Shown here: positions 1-8,900 of the stretch, piece after piece
How positions within the stretch are numbered: the first letter of the stretch is position 1
Layout: each line of letters opens with the position of its first letter
Assembly: GCF_000690905.1 (NCBI RefSeq)
Contig: NZ_JMCL01000052.1
Coordinates: 1-46,121, forward strand
Source: Pseudomonas sp. Ant30-3
Lineage (GTDB): Bacteria; Pseudomonadota; Gammaproteobacteria; Pseudomonadales; Pseudomonadaceae
Direction of reading: 5' to 3'
DNA length: 46,121 bases
Made by a program: the position numbers and the translations under genes
The notes under the pieces: generated by a model
What the model was told of the DNA's origin: nothing
What the model saw: the letters and a program-made list of their open reading frames with translations, nothing else
Database searches by the model: none

Positions 1-122
1 GAGGGAGCTTGCTCCCGCCGGGCTGCGAAGCAGCCCCAAACCCAGCACCGCAGATTTGTCAGACACACCACAGCGCTTTGTTTTGGCGACTGCTACGCAG
101 CCGAACGGGAGCAAGCTCCCTC
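1..122. repeat. REP-type inverted pair
   Basis: Bases 1-16 (GAGGGAGCTTGCTCCC) recur as the reverse complement at 107-122. Each arm is itself a short palindrome (GGGAGC/GCTCCC). A second inner palindrome (GGGCTGCGAAGCAGCCC) lies next to the left arm. This is the usual layout of paired REP sequences (REPINs) in fluorescent Pseudomonas. The element may start upstream of the window edge. Confidence 0.75.
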
Positions 123-198
123 GCCACAAAAGCCGGAAACTTCCGACAGGCTTGCCCGGAAAGTTCGCAGTCATCAAGAGCACCATAAACACCACTAC

Positions 199-834
199 TC
201 AGTCCGATGTACTGGCAATCAATGCGCTAAGGATTCGACGTTTAGGATTCCAGATAGTCAAACACCACACCCCCCACCATTCCAAACCGTCGTTAAAGTA
301 ATCACTCCACGATTCGCGACCTGGAATTGCATCCGCGTTATCGACCCACTCCAGCTTAAATCCCTCAACCCAATTTATTACTACAACATCCTCCTGTTCT
401 TCGAGGCCTAGAGCCTGACACCACTCATGGAATAGCGCCCGAGCCTCAAGCTCTCCTCGATTGAATTCAGTTCCATATGGTGGTTCTCGGAAAGAACCGT
501 AAAACGCCAGCGGTCCTCGTTCATAATCTTCGACCAAAATGAGATTGTGTATTTCTTCCCGACTCAAAACATTAGCCACAGCCTTGTCGAGCTCCCAGCT
601 GATAGCTGGATCTCCTGGATTTATATACTCGGGATTTTTTATCAAATCGTTATGCCAATCCCACGAATCTTTCATGAGCTTTTCGTGAAGTCTGGTCAAA
701 GCTTGCCGATGAACTGATTCATCGACTGTCACATTTATGTCAGGGCGGAGCACGACAAAATTGAAAACGCAGCCAGCATTATCCATCCGTTCAAGAAGCG
801 ATTTACTTGTTTCTTCGTCAATTACTTTCAACAT
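199..834 (-). CDS. Hypothetical protein, possible T6SS immunity protein
   Basis: This 211-residue soluble protein has no signal peptide or membrane segment. I do not recognise a named domain. The C-terminal third is rich in Trp and acidic residues (WSDYFNDGLEWWGVWCLTIWN), a style common in cytoplasmic immunity proteins of contact-dependent toxins, but that is only a resemblance. An AGAGG ribosome site precedes the ATG. The gene is visibly richer in A+T than its neighbours, which suggests separate acquisition. It is the last gene of a minus-strand series vgrG, DUF4123 adaptor, effector remnant, this gene. In such series the distal small gene is normally the immunity gene, so context supports that role. 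It could instead be a small effector; nothing catalytic is visible. Confidence 0.6.
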   Translation of the reverse strand: MLKVIDEETSKSLLERMDNAGCVFNFVVLRPDINVTVDESVHRQALTRLHEKLMKDSWDWHNDLIKNPEYINPGDPAISWELDKAVANVLSREEIHNLILVEDYERGPLAFYGSFREPPYGTEFNRGELEARALFHEWCQALGLEEQEDVVVINWVEGFKLEWVDNADAIPGRESWSDYFNDGLEWWGVWCLTIWNPKRRILSALIASTSD

Positions 835-963
835 TAAAAATACACCTCTTCAGCAACAATACAAAAGCTGCTTCGCTCTCAATACTCGCGAACAAAAAAA
901 AAGCAAAAGTAAGAAAATGAGAACAGTTTATTTATTCGACACCTGCAAATTTCGCACCTTCCT

Positions 964-1038
964 TCAGAAAGAAGCGTCTGTTTGATCTGCCTGATCTTTT
1001 ACGAATGGTCCGTTCAGATGAGGATAGTCGTGATCCAT
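964..1038 (-). pseudogene. Putative remnant of a T6SS effector gene (24 codons)
   Basis: The stop codon of the DUF4123 adaptor gene overlaps an ATG (TGATG) that opens a 24-codon frame reading MDHDYPHLNGPFVKDQADQT and four more residues before a TGA. Translational coupling to a DUF4123 gene is the usual position of a T6SS cargo effector, but the frame stops almost at once. About 130 bp of AT-rich sequence without a reading frame (835-963) follows before the orphan gene. I infer that the effector body was deleted or decayed. A random short frame is the alternative. Confidence 0.35.
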
Positions 1039-1781
1039 CAGCCCAGCTCCACCATCAGGTATTCCACTAACTCGACTTTCGGCACCGGCGGCAGTTCGGG
1101 TGTTTCCAGAAAGTTCGCAATCTTGTGCGTCAGAACAACTTCCGAAAACGCCTCGTAAAGATCAGGCCGGTCTTCGCTCAGCCACTGGATCAAGTTGGAG
1201 ACCAGCGCTGCGCTGGACTGCTCGGCAAGCTGCTTGAGCAGCGTCGCTGGAACTTCCCACCATGGAAAAACCCGGGCAGTCGTCTGTGCCGCGCCGCCCA
1301 CCTCCAGCGACTGGCCGTTGATCAGGCAGCGCCCGATCACGGGCAGCAGTTGAGCGCCGTCGACTTCGCGAGCCTGAAGAATCGGCAACAGATAACGTCC
1401 GTCCCAAAAGCGGAAAAACACCACGTTGCCATTCGGCAGCAACACTTGCGTCAGGCTACGCAGATGCTCGACCACCGCCTCCAGCGGAGCGGAGGAAACC
1501 GCCAGCCAACCCCAGTCCAGCGATTCGGTGGTGGCAACCCACTGCAGAAACTCACTTTCAGCGGCGACGATTCCTACATAAGGCATCACCGCTTCCCACT
1601 CGGCATACGCGGTTTCAGCCCAGATCGAACGTGGCATTTGCAGGGGATTTGAGCGCTGCCAGGCTTTGAATACTTGCGCAGCGCTGGCGCTTCCAAACAC
1701 TGCGAACAATTGCTCGGAAGCTTGAATCGGCTGTCGCTCCAGCCAGGCATAAGGTGACAAGCGATCAGGCTGCACAGACAC
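1038..1781 (-). CDS. DUF4123 domain protein, T6SS effector adaptor
   Basis: A protein of about 247 residues with the look of the DUF4123 (Tap/TEC) family: an N-terminal YAWLERQP segment, a central acidic-aromatic region (SLDWGWLAVSS) and VFFRFWDGRYLLPIL, a core DUF4123 signature. Family members are cytoplasmic chaperones that load a cognate effector onto the VgrG spike encoded next to them. The frame overlaps the end of vgrG. I place the start at a GTG (1781), with another GTG at 1775; an ATG at 1820 is in frame but lacks a ribosome site. The stop overlaps the ATG of the effector remnant. With no intact effector downstream, the adaptor may now lack a client. Confidence 0.85.
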   Translation of the reverse strand: MSVQPDRLSPYAWLERQPIQASEQLFAVFGSASAAQVFKAWQRSNPLQMPRSIWAETAYAEWEAVMPYVGIVAAESEFLQWVATTESLDWGWLAVSSAPLEAVVEHLRSLTQVLLPNGNVVFFRFWDGRYLLPILQAREVDGAQLLPVIGRCLINGQSLEVGGAAQTTARVFPWWEVPATLLKQLAEQSSAALVSNLIQWLSEDRPDLYEAFSEVVLTHKIANFLETPELPPVPKVELVEYLMVELG

Positions 1782-3681
1782 CTGCCTTGCAGCGCTCACA
1801 TTCTTCGCAGAACGGCGCATCGCTTGTGAGGCTCAGGATCTGAGCGGCACTCAAAGCTGATAGTTGTCTGGAAGTGTCTGGAACCCCCATGGCCGGCATA
1901 GGTGCTCCGCCGAGTTGTATGGGCACGCTGCTGAAGATCCCGGCGGGGCCGATGTTGATCCAGTGCCCGCCCGCCTGAATCGAGGCGTTAACGCCAGCGT
2001 CGATCACAATCTGCTGTGCGGCGCAGACCTGATATTGGCCGCTGGCCTTTAGCACCTGGCTGCTGACGCTGATGTGCCGATCGCCGTGAACGCGCAAGTT
2101 ATCGCCGCCACCGATGTCGGCGCTGCGCTGGTTTCCGACTTCAATGAACGAATCCTGCAACACACGCTGCGTCCAGTTTCGCTCGGCGCGCAGGTAAATT
2201 TCCTCGGCGCCTTTGCGGTCCTCGATGCGCAATTCGTTGTAACCGCCGCCTCCGGGACTACTCTGGCTGCGGAAAATACTGCGGGTTTTGTCGGCCGGCA
2301 GGTCGAGGGGCACAGGTGTAGCGGCGTTAGGCAGGCACCCCACAATAAGTGGTTTGTCGCCATCGCCGTTGACAAAACCCACCAGCACTTCCATGCCGAC
2401 TCGCGGAATCATCACGCTGCCGTAACGATCATGCGCCCAACCGGTGGCCACCCGCAGCCAGCAACTCGAATGCTCGTTGAATTGGCCGTCGCGGTCCCAT
2501 CGCAGTTGAACCTTGACCCGGCCATATTCATCGCAATGGATTTCGCTCTCCGTCGGGCCGGTGACCACTGCGGGTTGGTAGCCCGCCACGTGGGGTTTCT
2601 GGACAAGCGTCGGGCGAAACGAAACGTCCCACGGTGTGGCCAGAAAAGTATTGCGATAGCCTTGGAAGTCCCCCTCAGCACCGCTACCGCTCATTTCCTC
2701 AAGAACTTGTGGCTGTCGGCCCTCGTGTCTGATGCGAGTGATCAGCCACAGATCATTCCAATCCGTGCGCGGGTGATCAGCCAGCTGCAGGAAATGTCCG
2801 CTGAGCATGAACGCCTGATCGCTGTCGACTTGCGCTTGGCGGGCATCTGCGGTGTGACATTCCAAAGCGCGCACAGCCAACTTTTTGCCGTGTTCGCGCT
2901 CGGTGAACTGCCCGGGAAACTGATAGTTCTCGAGTGCCGGTAACTGGAGGTTGTCAGTAGAACTTTCGAGTAGCAGATGGGGTTTATTGAAGTCGTAATC
3001 ACGCAAGGTCACCGCCGTTGATCGGGTTTCCAGGTTTACGTTGAAGCGTTTGATTACAGGCGCCTCGGCAGCCATGCCGCTGCCGGGCAGATACGGAACA
3101 GGCTCGGGCAACCGGGGGAAAACCGTCTGATCATCGCCAAAAACCAGCAAGTGACCAGCCGGGCTGTGCTGAAAGTGATAGTGAATGCCGAGCTCGGCAC
3201 ATAGACGGTGGATAAACGTCAGATCACTTTCGGCGTACTGCACGCAGTACTCGCGCTCTGCGTATTCACTGCCCAGCTGAAACTCGAACCTATCGCGCTG
3301 GATACCGTGCTCTTTGAGAAGAAGCTCGATGATCGTCGGCACACTTTTATGCTGGAAGATCCGCTGATTGATGCGGTGGCTCAGGTAAGCCAGATGCGGC
3401 ACGAGACTGACCTGATAGCGCGTCAGACGTTTCCCGGAGTCGGCTTGTCCTACACGGTAAATCTGACCATGAATACCGGAGTTCTGCGGACCAAAGCTCA
3501 GAAATGCCTGACGATGGAGAAGGCTTTCGAGATCGATGTCGGGCCGCTCGCTGACCAGTTCCAGGTCAAAACGAAAAGGTTGGCTGATGGCTTCCTCACC
3601 CGTGAACTCAAGCACCTTGAGCTCATTCCGGTCGCCGTTGATCGTTAACGTGAAACGCGCATGGTTGGCAGAAGTGGACAT
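1765..3681 (-). CDS. vgrG: Type VI secretion tip protein VgrG (TssI)
   Basis: The 638-residue protein has the full VgrG plan. The phage gp27-like base spans about 1-370 (FTLTINGDRNELKVLEFTGEE at the start, HYHFQHSPAGHLLVF in the middle). The OB-fold gp5 region is at about 375-470 (GPTESEIHCDEYGRVKVQ; CWLRVATGWAHDRYGSVMIP). A beta-helix needle follows (GDNLRVHGDRHISV). VgrG trimers tip the Hcp tube and are fired into target cells. There is no long C-terminal enzyme domain. Instead the protein ends in a short Cys-rich tail (CEECERCKAGVC) that could bind metal or a PAAR/effector; that is inference. No other T6SS structural genes are nearby, so this is an orphan vgrG island that relies on an apparatus encoded elsewhere. 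Confidence 0.95.
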   Translation of the reverse strand: MSTSANHARFTLTINGDRNELKVLEFTGEEAISQPFRFDLELVSERPDIDLESLLHRQAFLSFGPQNSGIHGQIYRVGQADSGKRLTRYQVSLVPHLAYLSHRINQRIFQHKSVPTIIELLLKEHGIQRDRFEFQLGSEYAEREYCVQYAESDLTFIHRLCAELGIHYHFQHSPAGHLLVFGDDQTVFPRLPEPVPYLPGSGMAAEAPVIKRFNVNLETRSTAVTLRDYDFNKPHLLLESSTDNLQLPALENYQFPGQFTEREHGKKLAVRALECHTADARQAQVDSDQAFMLSGHFLQLADHPRTDWNDLWLITRIRHEGRQPQVLEEMSGSGAEGDFQGYRNTFLATPWDVSFRPTLVQKPHVAGYQPAVVTGPTESEIHCDEYGRVKVQLRWDRDGQFNEHSSCWLRVATGWAHDRYGSVMIPRVGMEVLVGFVNGDGDKPLIVGCLPNAATPVPLDLPADKTRSIFRSQSSPGGGGYNELRIEDRKGAEEIYLRAERNWTQRVLQDSFIEVGNQRSADIGGGDNLRVHGDRHISVSSQVLKASGQYQVCAAQQIVIDAGVNASIQAGGHWINIGPAGIFSSVPIQLGGAPMPAMGVPDTSRQLSALSAAQILSLTSDAPFCEECERCKAGVCAA

Positions 3682-3842
3682 CCGATGTGTCTCTGCTGGA
3701 GGGAGACCGGCGATTCTGCATGAGCGACAAGGACTGCCGAGGGAGGGACAGGGAAATCAGATTTGCCCTGCTTTTTTAGAGATTTATCCTGCAAGACTTG
3801 GCGTATTCGGCTACAGACATCTCCTTCAAAACTACCACCCCT

Positions 3843-3936
3843 CCTGTAGGCGTGAGCCTGCTCGCGAGAGCGGTTAATCATTCAACATTCATGTCGGCTG
3901 CCCCGGTGCTATCGCGAGCAGGCTCACTCCTACAGG
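3843..3936. repeat. REP-type inverted pair (CTGTAGG variant)
   Basis: Left arm 3843-3867 and right arm 3912-3936 are near-perfect reverse complements (TCGCGAGCAGGCTCACTCCTACAGG type), about 44 bp apart. The pair lies between vgrG and putP in a 361-bp stretch without a gene. The rest of that stretch holds the putP terminator and about 160 bp upstream of vgrG in which I see no clear promoter. Confidence 0.85.
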
Positions 3937-3967
3937 GTACAATTAGGAATTCCAGATTTGAGTAGGC

Positions 3968-4004
3968 AAAAAAACGGCCCGCTTCCAAAGGAAGCGGGCC
4001 GTTT
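3968..4004 (-). terminator. Rho-independent terminator of putP
   Basis: A 15-bp perfect stem (AAACGGCCCGCTTCC, 3972-3986, with its complement at 3990-4004) closes a 3-nt loop. Read on the minus strand it is followed by a run of seven T. It begins about 40 bp past the putP stop codon and points the right way. Confidence 0.92.
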
Positions 4005-4042
4005 CATGTTCGGCGAAAGGTCAGAGCATCAGCTCATCGCAA

Positions 4043-5527
4043 TCACTTGTTCAGGCGGAAATCAGCCTCGGCAGCTTCGAAACGCTGAAGCATGCCTTGA
4101 GTCGGCGCGCCCATTTTGCTGACGAAGTAGATCGCCAGGCTGGCGAAGATGAAGCCCGGGATAATTTCGTACAGACCGAGCAGCTCGAAGTGTTTCCACA
4201 CGATCACGGTGATCGCGCCGACCAGGATGCCGGCCAATGCGCCGTTGCGGGTCATGTCTTTCCAGATCACCGAGATCAGTACAACCGGACCGAATGCAGC
4301 ACCGAAACCAGCCCAGGCGTAGCTCACCAGACCCAGTACGCGGTTTTCCGGGTTAGCGGCCATCGCGATGGCGATCAAGGCAACCAGCAACACCATCAAA
4401 CGGCCGATCCAGACCAATTCAACCTGGGAGGCGGTTTTGCGGATGAAGGCTTTGTAGAAGTCTTCAGTCAGGGCGCTCGAACACACCAGCAACTGGCAGC
4501 TCAGGGTGCTCATGACGGCAGCCAGAATGGCCGACAGCAAGACACCGGCAACCCATGGGTTGAACAGCAGCTTGGCCAGTTCGATGAACACGCGCTCAGG
4601 GTTTTCAGTCACCGGACCTGCAACTTCCGGATGCGCCGAGAAGTAAGCGATGCCGAAGAAACCTACCGCCACGGTGCCGACCAGGCACAGGATCATCCAT
4701 GCCATGGAGATGCGACGTGCCTTGGCAATCGACTTCACCGAATCAGCGGCCATGAAGCGCGCGAGAATATGCGGTTGGCCGAAGTAGCCCAGACCCCAGC
4801 CCATCAGCGAAATGATGCCGATGAAGGTTGTGCCCTTGAGCATGTCGAAGTTGCTTGGATCCTGTGCTTCGATCGCCAGGAAGGTGGTGTCGACGCCGCC
4901 GGTGGCCAGCAAAACGATGATCGGCGTCAGAATCAGCGCGAAAATCATCAGGGTAGCTTGTACGGTGTCGGTCCAGCTCACGGCCAGGAAACCGCCGATG
5001 AAGGTGTAAGCAATCGTCGCCGCAGCACCGGCCCACAGCGCAGTCTCGTAGGACATGCCGAAGGTGCTTTCGAACAGACGGGCGCCTGCAACGATGCCGG
5101 ATGCGCAATAGATAGTGAAGAACACCAGGATCACGACTGCGGAGATAATCCGCAGCAGACCGCTTTTATCTTCGAATCGGCTGGCAAAGTAGTCCGGCAG
5201 GGTCAATGCATCGCCGTTATGCTCGGTCTGCACGCGCAGACGGCCGGCGACGAACAGCCAGTTCAGGTAAGCACCGACGATCAGGCCGATGGCGATCCAG
5301 CTTTCGGACAAGCCGGACATGTAGATGGCGCCCGGCAGGCCCATCAACAACCAGCCGCTCATGTCGGAGGCGCCGGCGGACAATGCAGTCACGACGCTGC
5401 CCAGGCTGCGACCGCCCAGAATATAATCAGAAAGGTTGTTGGTGGAGCGATAGGCCATCAAGCCGATCAGCACCATTGCTGCGATGTAGATCACGAAGGT
5501 GATCAAGGTTGGATTGCTAACGCTCAT
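4043..5527 (-). CDS. putP: Sodium/proline symporter PutP
   Basis: A 494-residue sodium:solute symporter (SSS family) of normal length with about 13 hydrophobic segments. It imports proline with Na+ across the inner membrane. The family core is plain: DYILGGRSLGSVVTALSAGA, then SDMSGWLLMGLPG in the early helices, where the Na+/proline site lies. A YCASGIVAGARLFES segment and the QPHILARFMAA loop are also as in PutP. The start at MSVSNP fits PutP homologues; the frame is open further upstream but that extension is not conserved in character. The gene is divergent from putA across a region full of putative PutA operators, and ends at a strong terminator. Together they form the proline uptake and degradation unit. 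Confidence 0.97.
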   Translation of the reverse strand: MSVSNPTLITFVIYIAAMVLIGLMAYRSTNNLSDYILGGRSLGSVVTALSAGASDMSGWLLMGLPGAIYMSGLSESWIAIGLIVGAYLNWLFVAGRLRVQTEHNGDALTLPDYFASRFEDKSGLLRIISAVVILVFFTIYCASGIVAGARLFESTFGMSYETALWAGAAATIAYTFIGGFLAVSWTDTVQATLMIFALILTPIIVLLATGGVDTTFLAIEAQDPSNFDMLKGTTFIGIISLMGWGLGYFGQPHILARFMAADSVKSIAKARRISMAWMILCLVGTVAVGFFGIAYFSAHPEVAGPVTENPERVFIELAKLLFNPWVAGVLLSAILAAVMSTLSCQLLVCSSALTEDFYKAFIRKTASQVELVWIGRLMVLLVALIAIAMAANPENRVLGLVSYAWAGFGAAFGPVVLISVIWKDMTRNGALAGILVGAITVIVWKHFELLGLYEIIPGFIFASLAIYFVSKMGAPTQGMLQRFEAAEADFRLNK

Positions 5528-5656
5528 TGAGTTACGCCCTGGCTTTGTTTTTATGTAGCGGCGGTTTTTGTAAACCGCTCGCAAACGACGACGTTTGACA
5601 GACGATTATAGACCCACGCATTTATGACTGATGTTTCCCCAGGAAAGCCATCAGCC

Positions 5657-5917
5657 GGTGCACCTGACTTTATGTCGGTTGCACCTTGGCCGCGAATCCT
5701 ATTCAACAAAGCAAATAAGGTGCAACCAGTTTCTCGCGAATAAGTTGCACCTTATGGAAAATATCGGACAAACGCGCTTTTTTGCTCCCTTTTAGCGCAG
5801 TTCATGCACTTTGCTATAAGCAAAAGCACCAAGCAGGAGCGGCACATTCGTTCCGGAATTTATTTCCTGACGAGTTGCAGATAAATCCGACAAAAAAGGG
5901 TTGCACCCGGTTGCACC
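5657..5917. promoter_or_regulatory. putP-putA control region with six putative PutA sites
   Basis: The 460-bp divergent region contains repeated GGTTGCACC-like nonamers: 5657-5664 (shortened GGTGCACC), 5677-5685, 5719-5727 (reverse orientation), 5743-5751, and a tandem pair 5899-5907 and 5909-5917 ten bases apart. In enteric bacteria the PutA ribbon-helix-helix domain represses put genes by binding a GTTGCA core. PutA here carries that domain, so autorepression relieved by proline is the likely mode. The first four sites lie nearer putP and the tandem pair nearer putA. I could not place the two promoters with confidence. Confidence 0.75.
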
Positions 5918-5987
5918 TCGAAGTGGGCGCAGCTAATCTTGCCGCCAGCTGATGCCACGCAGTCGTGGTAAACATGAGGATAAAAAT

Positions 5988-8900
5988 ATGGCTACCACCA
6001 CCCTTGGGGTCAAACTTGATGACCCGACCCGCGAGCGCCTGAAGGCCGCCGCGACCTCGATTGATCGCACGCCGCACTGGCTGATCAAACAGGCGATTTT
6101 CAATTACCTGGAAAAACTCGAGGGTGGTGCAACCCTGACCGAGCTGAACGGTTTGACCAAGGATGCCGACGATCACGTCGATGCGCCGCTGGATCACGCC
6201 CACCAGTGCTTCCTCGAATTCGCCGAAAGCATCCTGCCGCAATCGGTACTACGCGCTTCGATCACTGCCGCTTACCGTCGCCCTGAGCCGGAAGTAGTGC
6301 CGATGTTGATCGAGCAGGCGCGCCTGCCAACCGCCATGGCTGAAGCCACCAACAAGCTGGCTGCTTCGATTGCCGAGAAACTGCGCAATCAGAAAAGCGC
6401 CGGCGGCCGTGCCGGAATTGTTCAGGGCCTGTTGCAGGAATTTTCCCTGTCGTCCCAGGAAGGCGTGGCGCTGATGTGCCTGGCTGAAGCGCTGCTGCGT
6501 ATTCCGGACAAGGGCACCCGTGACGCGCTGATCCGCGACAAGATCAGCACCGGCAACTGGCATCCGCACCTGGGCAACAGCCCATCGCTGTTCGTCAACG
6601 CCGCGACCTGGGGTCTGCTGCTGACCGGCAAACTGGTTTCTACCCACAATGAAGCCGGCCTGACTTCGTCGTTGAGCCGCATCATCGGCAAGAGTGGCGA
6701 GCCGATGATCCGCAAGGGCGTCGACATGGCCATGCGCCTGATGGGTGAGCAGTTCGTCACCGGTGAAACCATCGCCGAAGCCCTGGCCAACGCCAGCAAG
6801 TTCGAAAGCAAGGGTTTCCGCTATTCCTACGACATGCTGGGTGAAGCGGCACTCACCGAGCACGACGCGCAGAAGTACCTCGCTTCGTACGAACAAGCCA
6901 TTCACTCGATTGGTAAAGCGTCCCACGGCCGTGGGATTTATGAAGGCCCGGGCATTTCCATCAAGCTGTCGGCACTGCACCCGCGTTACAGCCGTGCGCA
7001 GTACGAACGCGTGATGGAAGAGTTGTACCCGCGCCTGCTGTCGCTGACCTTGCTGGCCAAGCAATATGACATTGGCCTGAACATCGACGCTGAAGAGGCC
7101 GATCGCCTCGAGCTGTCGCTGGATCTGCTTGAGCGCCTGTGCTTCGAGCCGCAACTGACCGGCTGGAACGGTATCGGTTTCGTTATCCAGGCGTATCAGA
7201 AGCGTTGCCCGTATGTGATCGACTACGTCATCGACCTGGCTCGCCGCAGCCGTCATCGCCTAATGATCCGCCTGGTCAAAGGCGCGTACTGGGACAGCGA
7301 AATCAAGCGCGCACAGGTTGAAGGTCTGGAAGGCTATCCGGTCTATACCCGCAAGGTGTACACCGACGTTTCCTACATCGCCTGCGCGCGTAAATTGCTC
7401 TCGGTGCCGGAAGTCATCTACCCGCAATTTGCCACGCACAACGCCCACACCCTGTCGGCCATTTACCACATCGCCGGTCAGAACTATTACCCGGGTCAGT
7501 ACGAGTTCCAGTGCCTGCACGGCATGGGCGAACCGTTGTACGAACAGGTTGTAGGCAAAGTTTCCGAAGGCAAGCTGAATCGTCCGTGCCGCGTGTACGC
7601 ACCGGTCGGCACTCACGAAACCCTGTTGGCGTACCTGGTGCGTCGCCTGCTGGAAAACGGCGCGAACACCTCGTTCGTCAACCGCATTGCCGACCAGTCT
7701 ATTTCCATTCAGGAATTGGTGGCCGATCCAGTGGCCAGCATCGAGCAGATGGCGACGCTGGAAGGCGGCTTCGGCCTGCCGCACCCGCGTATCCCGCTGC
7801 CGCGTGATCTTTATGGCGCCGAGCGCGCCAACTCCAGCGGCATCGACATGGCCAACGAACATCGTCTGGCCTCGCTGTCCTGTGCTTTGCTGGCAACCGC
7901 TCATAACGACTGGAAAGCGGCGCCGATGCTCGGTTGCGCTTCCAGCACCGAAACACCTGCAGCCGTGTTGAACCCGTCCGATCTGCGTGATGTGGTGGGT
8001 CATGTCCAGGAAGCGACCGTCGAGGACGTCGACAGCGCGATCCAGTGCGCCCTGAACGCTGCGCCGATCTGGCAGGCTACACCGCCGGCGGAACGTGCGG
8101 CGATCCTCGAACGTGCTGCTGACTTGATGGAAGGCGAAATTCAGCCGCTGATGGGCCTGTTGGCTCGCGAAGCCGGCAAGACTTTCGCCAACGCCATCGC
8201 CGAAGTGCGCGAAGCCGTGGATTTCCTGCGTTATTACGCGGTACAGGCTCGTAACGATTTCACCAACGACGCCCACCGCCCACTGGGTCCGGTGGTGTGC
8301 ATCAGCCCTTGGAACTTCCCGCTGGCAATCTTCAGCGGCCAAGTGGCTGCGGCATTGGCTGCCGGTAACCCGGTATTGGCCAAACCTGCCGAGCAAACTC
8401 CGCTGATCGCGGCGCAAGCCGTGCGCTTGCTGCTTGAAGCGGGCATTCCGGAAGGCGTGCTGCAATTGCTGCCGGGCCGTGGCGAAACCGTTGGCGCGCG
8501 TCTGGTCGGCGACGACCGAGTGAAGGGCGTGATGTTCACCGGCTCCACCGAAGTGGCTCGTCTGCTGCAACGCAACGTCGCCGGTCGTCTGGATGCGCAG
8601 GGTCGTCCGATCCCGCTGATCGCCGAAACCGGTGGCCAGAATGCAATGATCGTAGATTCCTCGGCACTGACTGAACAAGTCGTGATCGACGTTGTGTCGT
8701 CGGCTTTCGACAGCGCCGGGCAGCGTTGCTCTGCACTGCGCGTACTGTGCCTGCAGGAAGATTCGGCAGACCGTGTCATCGAAATGCTCAAAGGTGCCAT
8801 GGCTGAATGCCGTCTTGGCAACCCTGAGCGGCTGTCCGTGGACATCGGCCCGGTCATCGACGCCGAAGCCAAGGCCGGGATCGAGAAGCACATCCAGGCC

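Noticed and set aside
4097..5530. Long plus-strand frame opposite putP
   Set aside because: It mirrors putP exactly, is very rich in His, Gln and Asp as expected of antisense reading of a GC-rich gene, and has no ribosome site.
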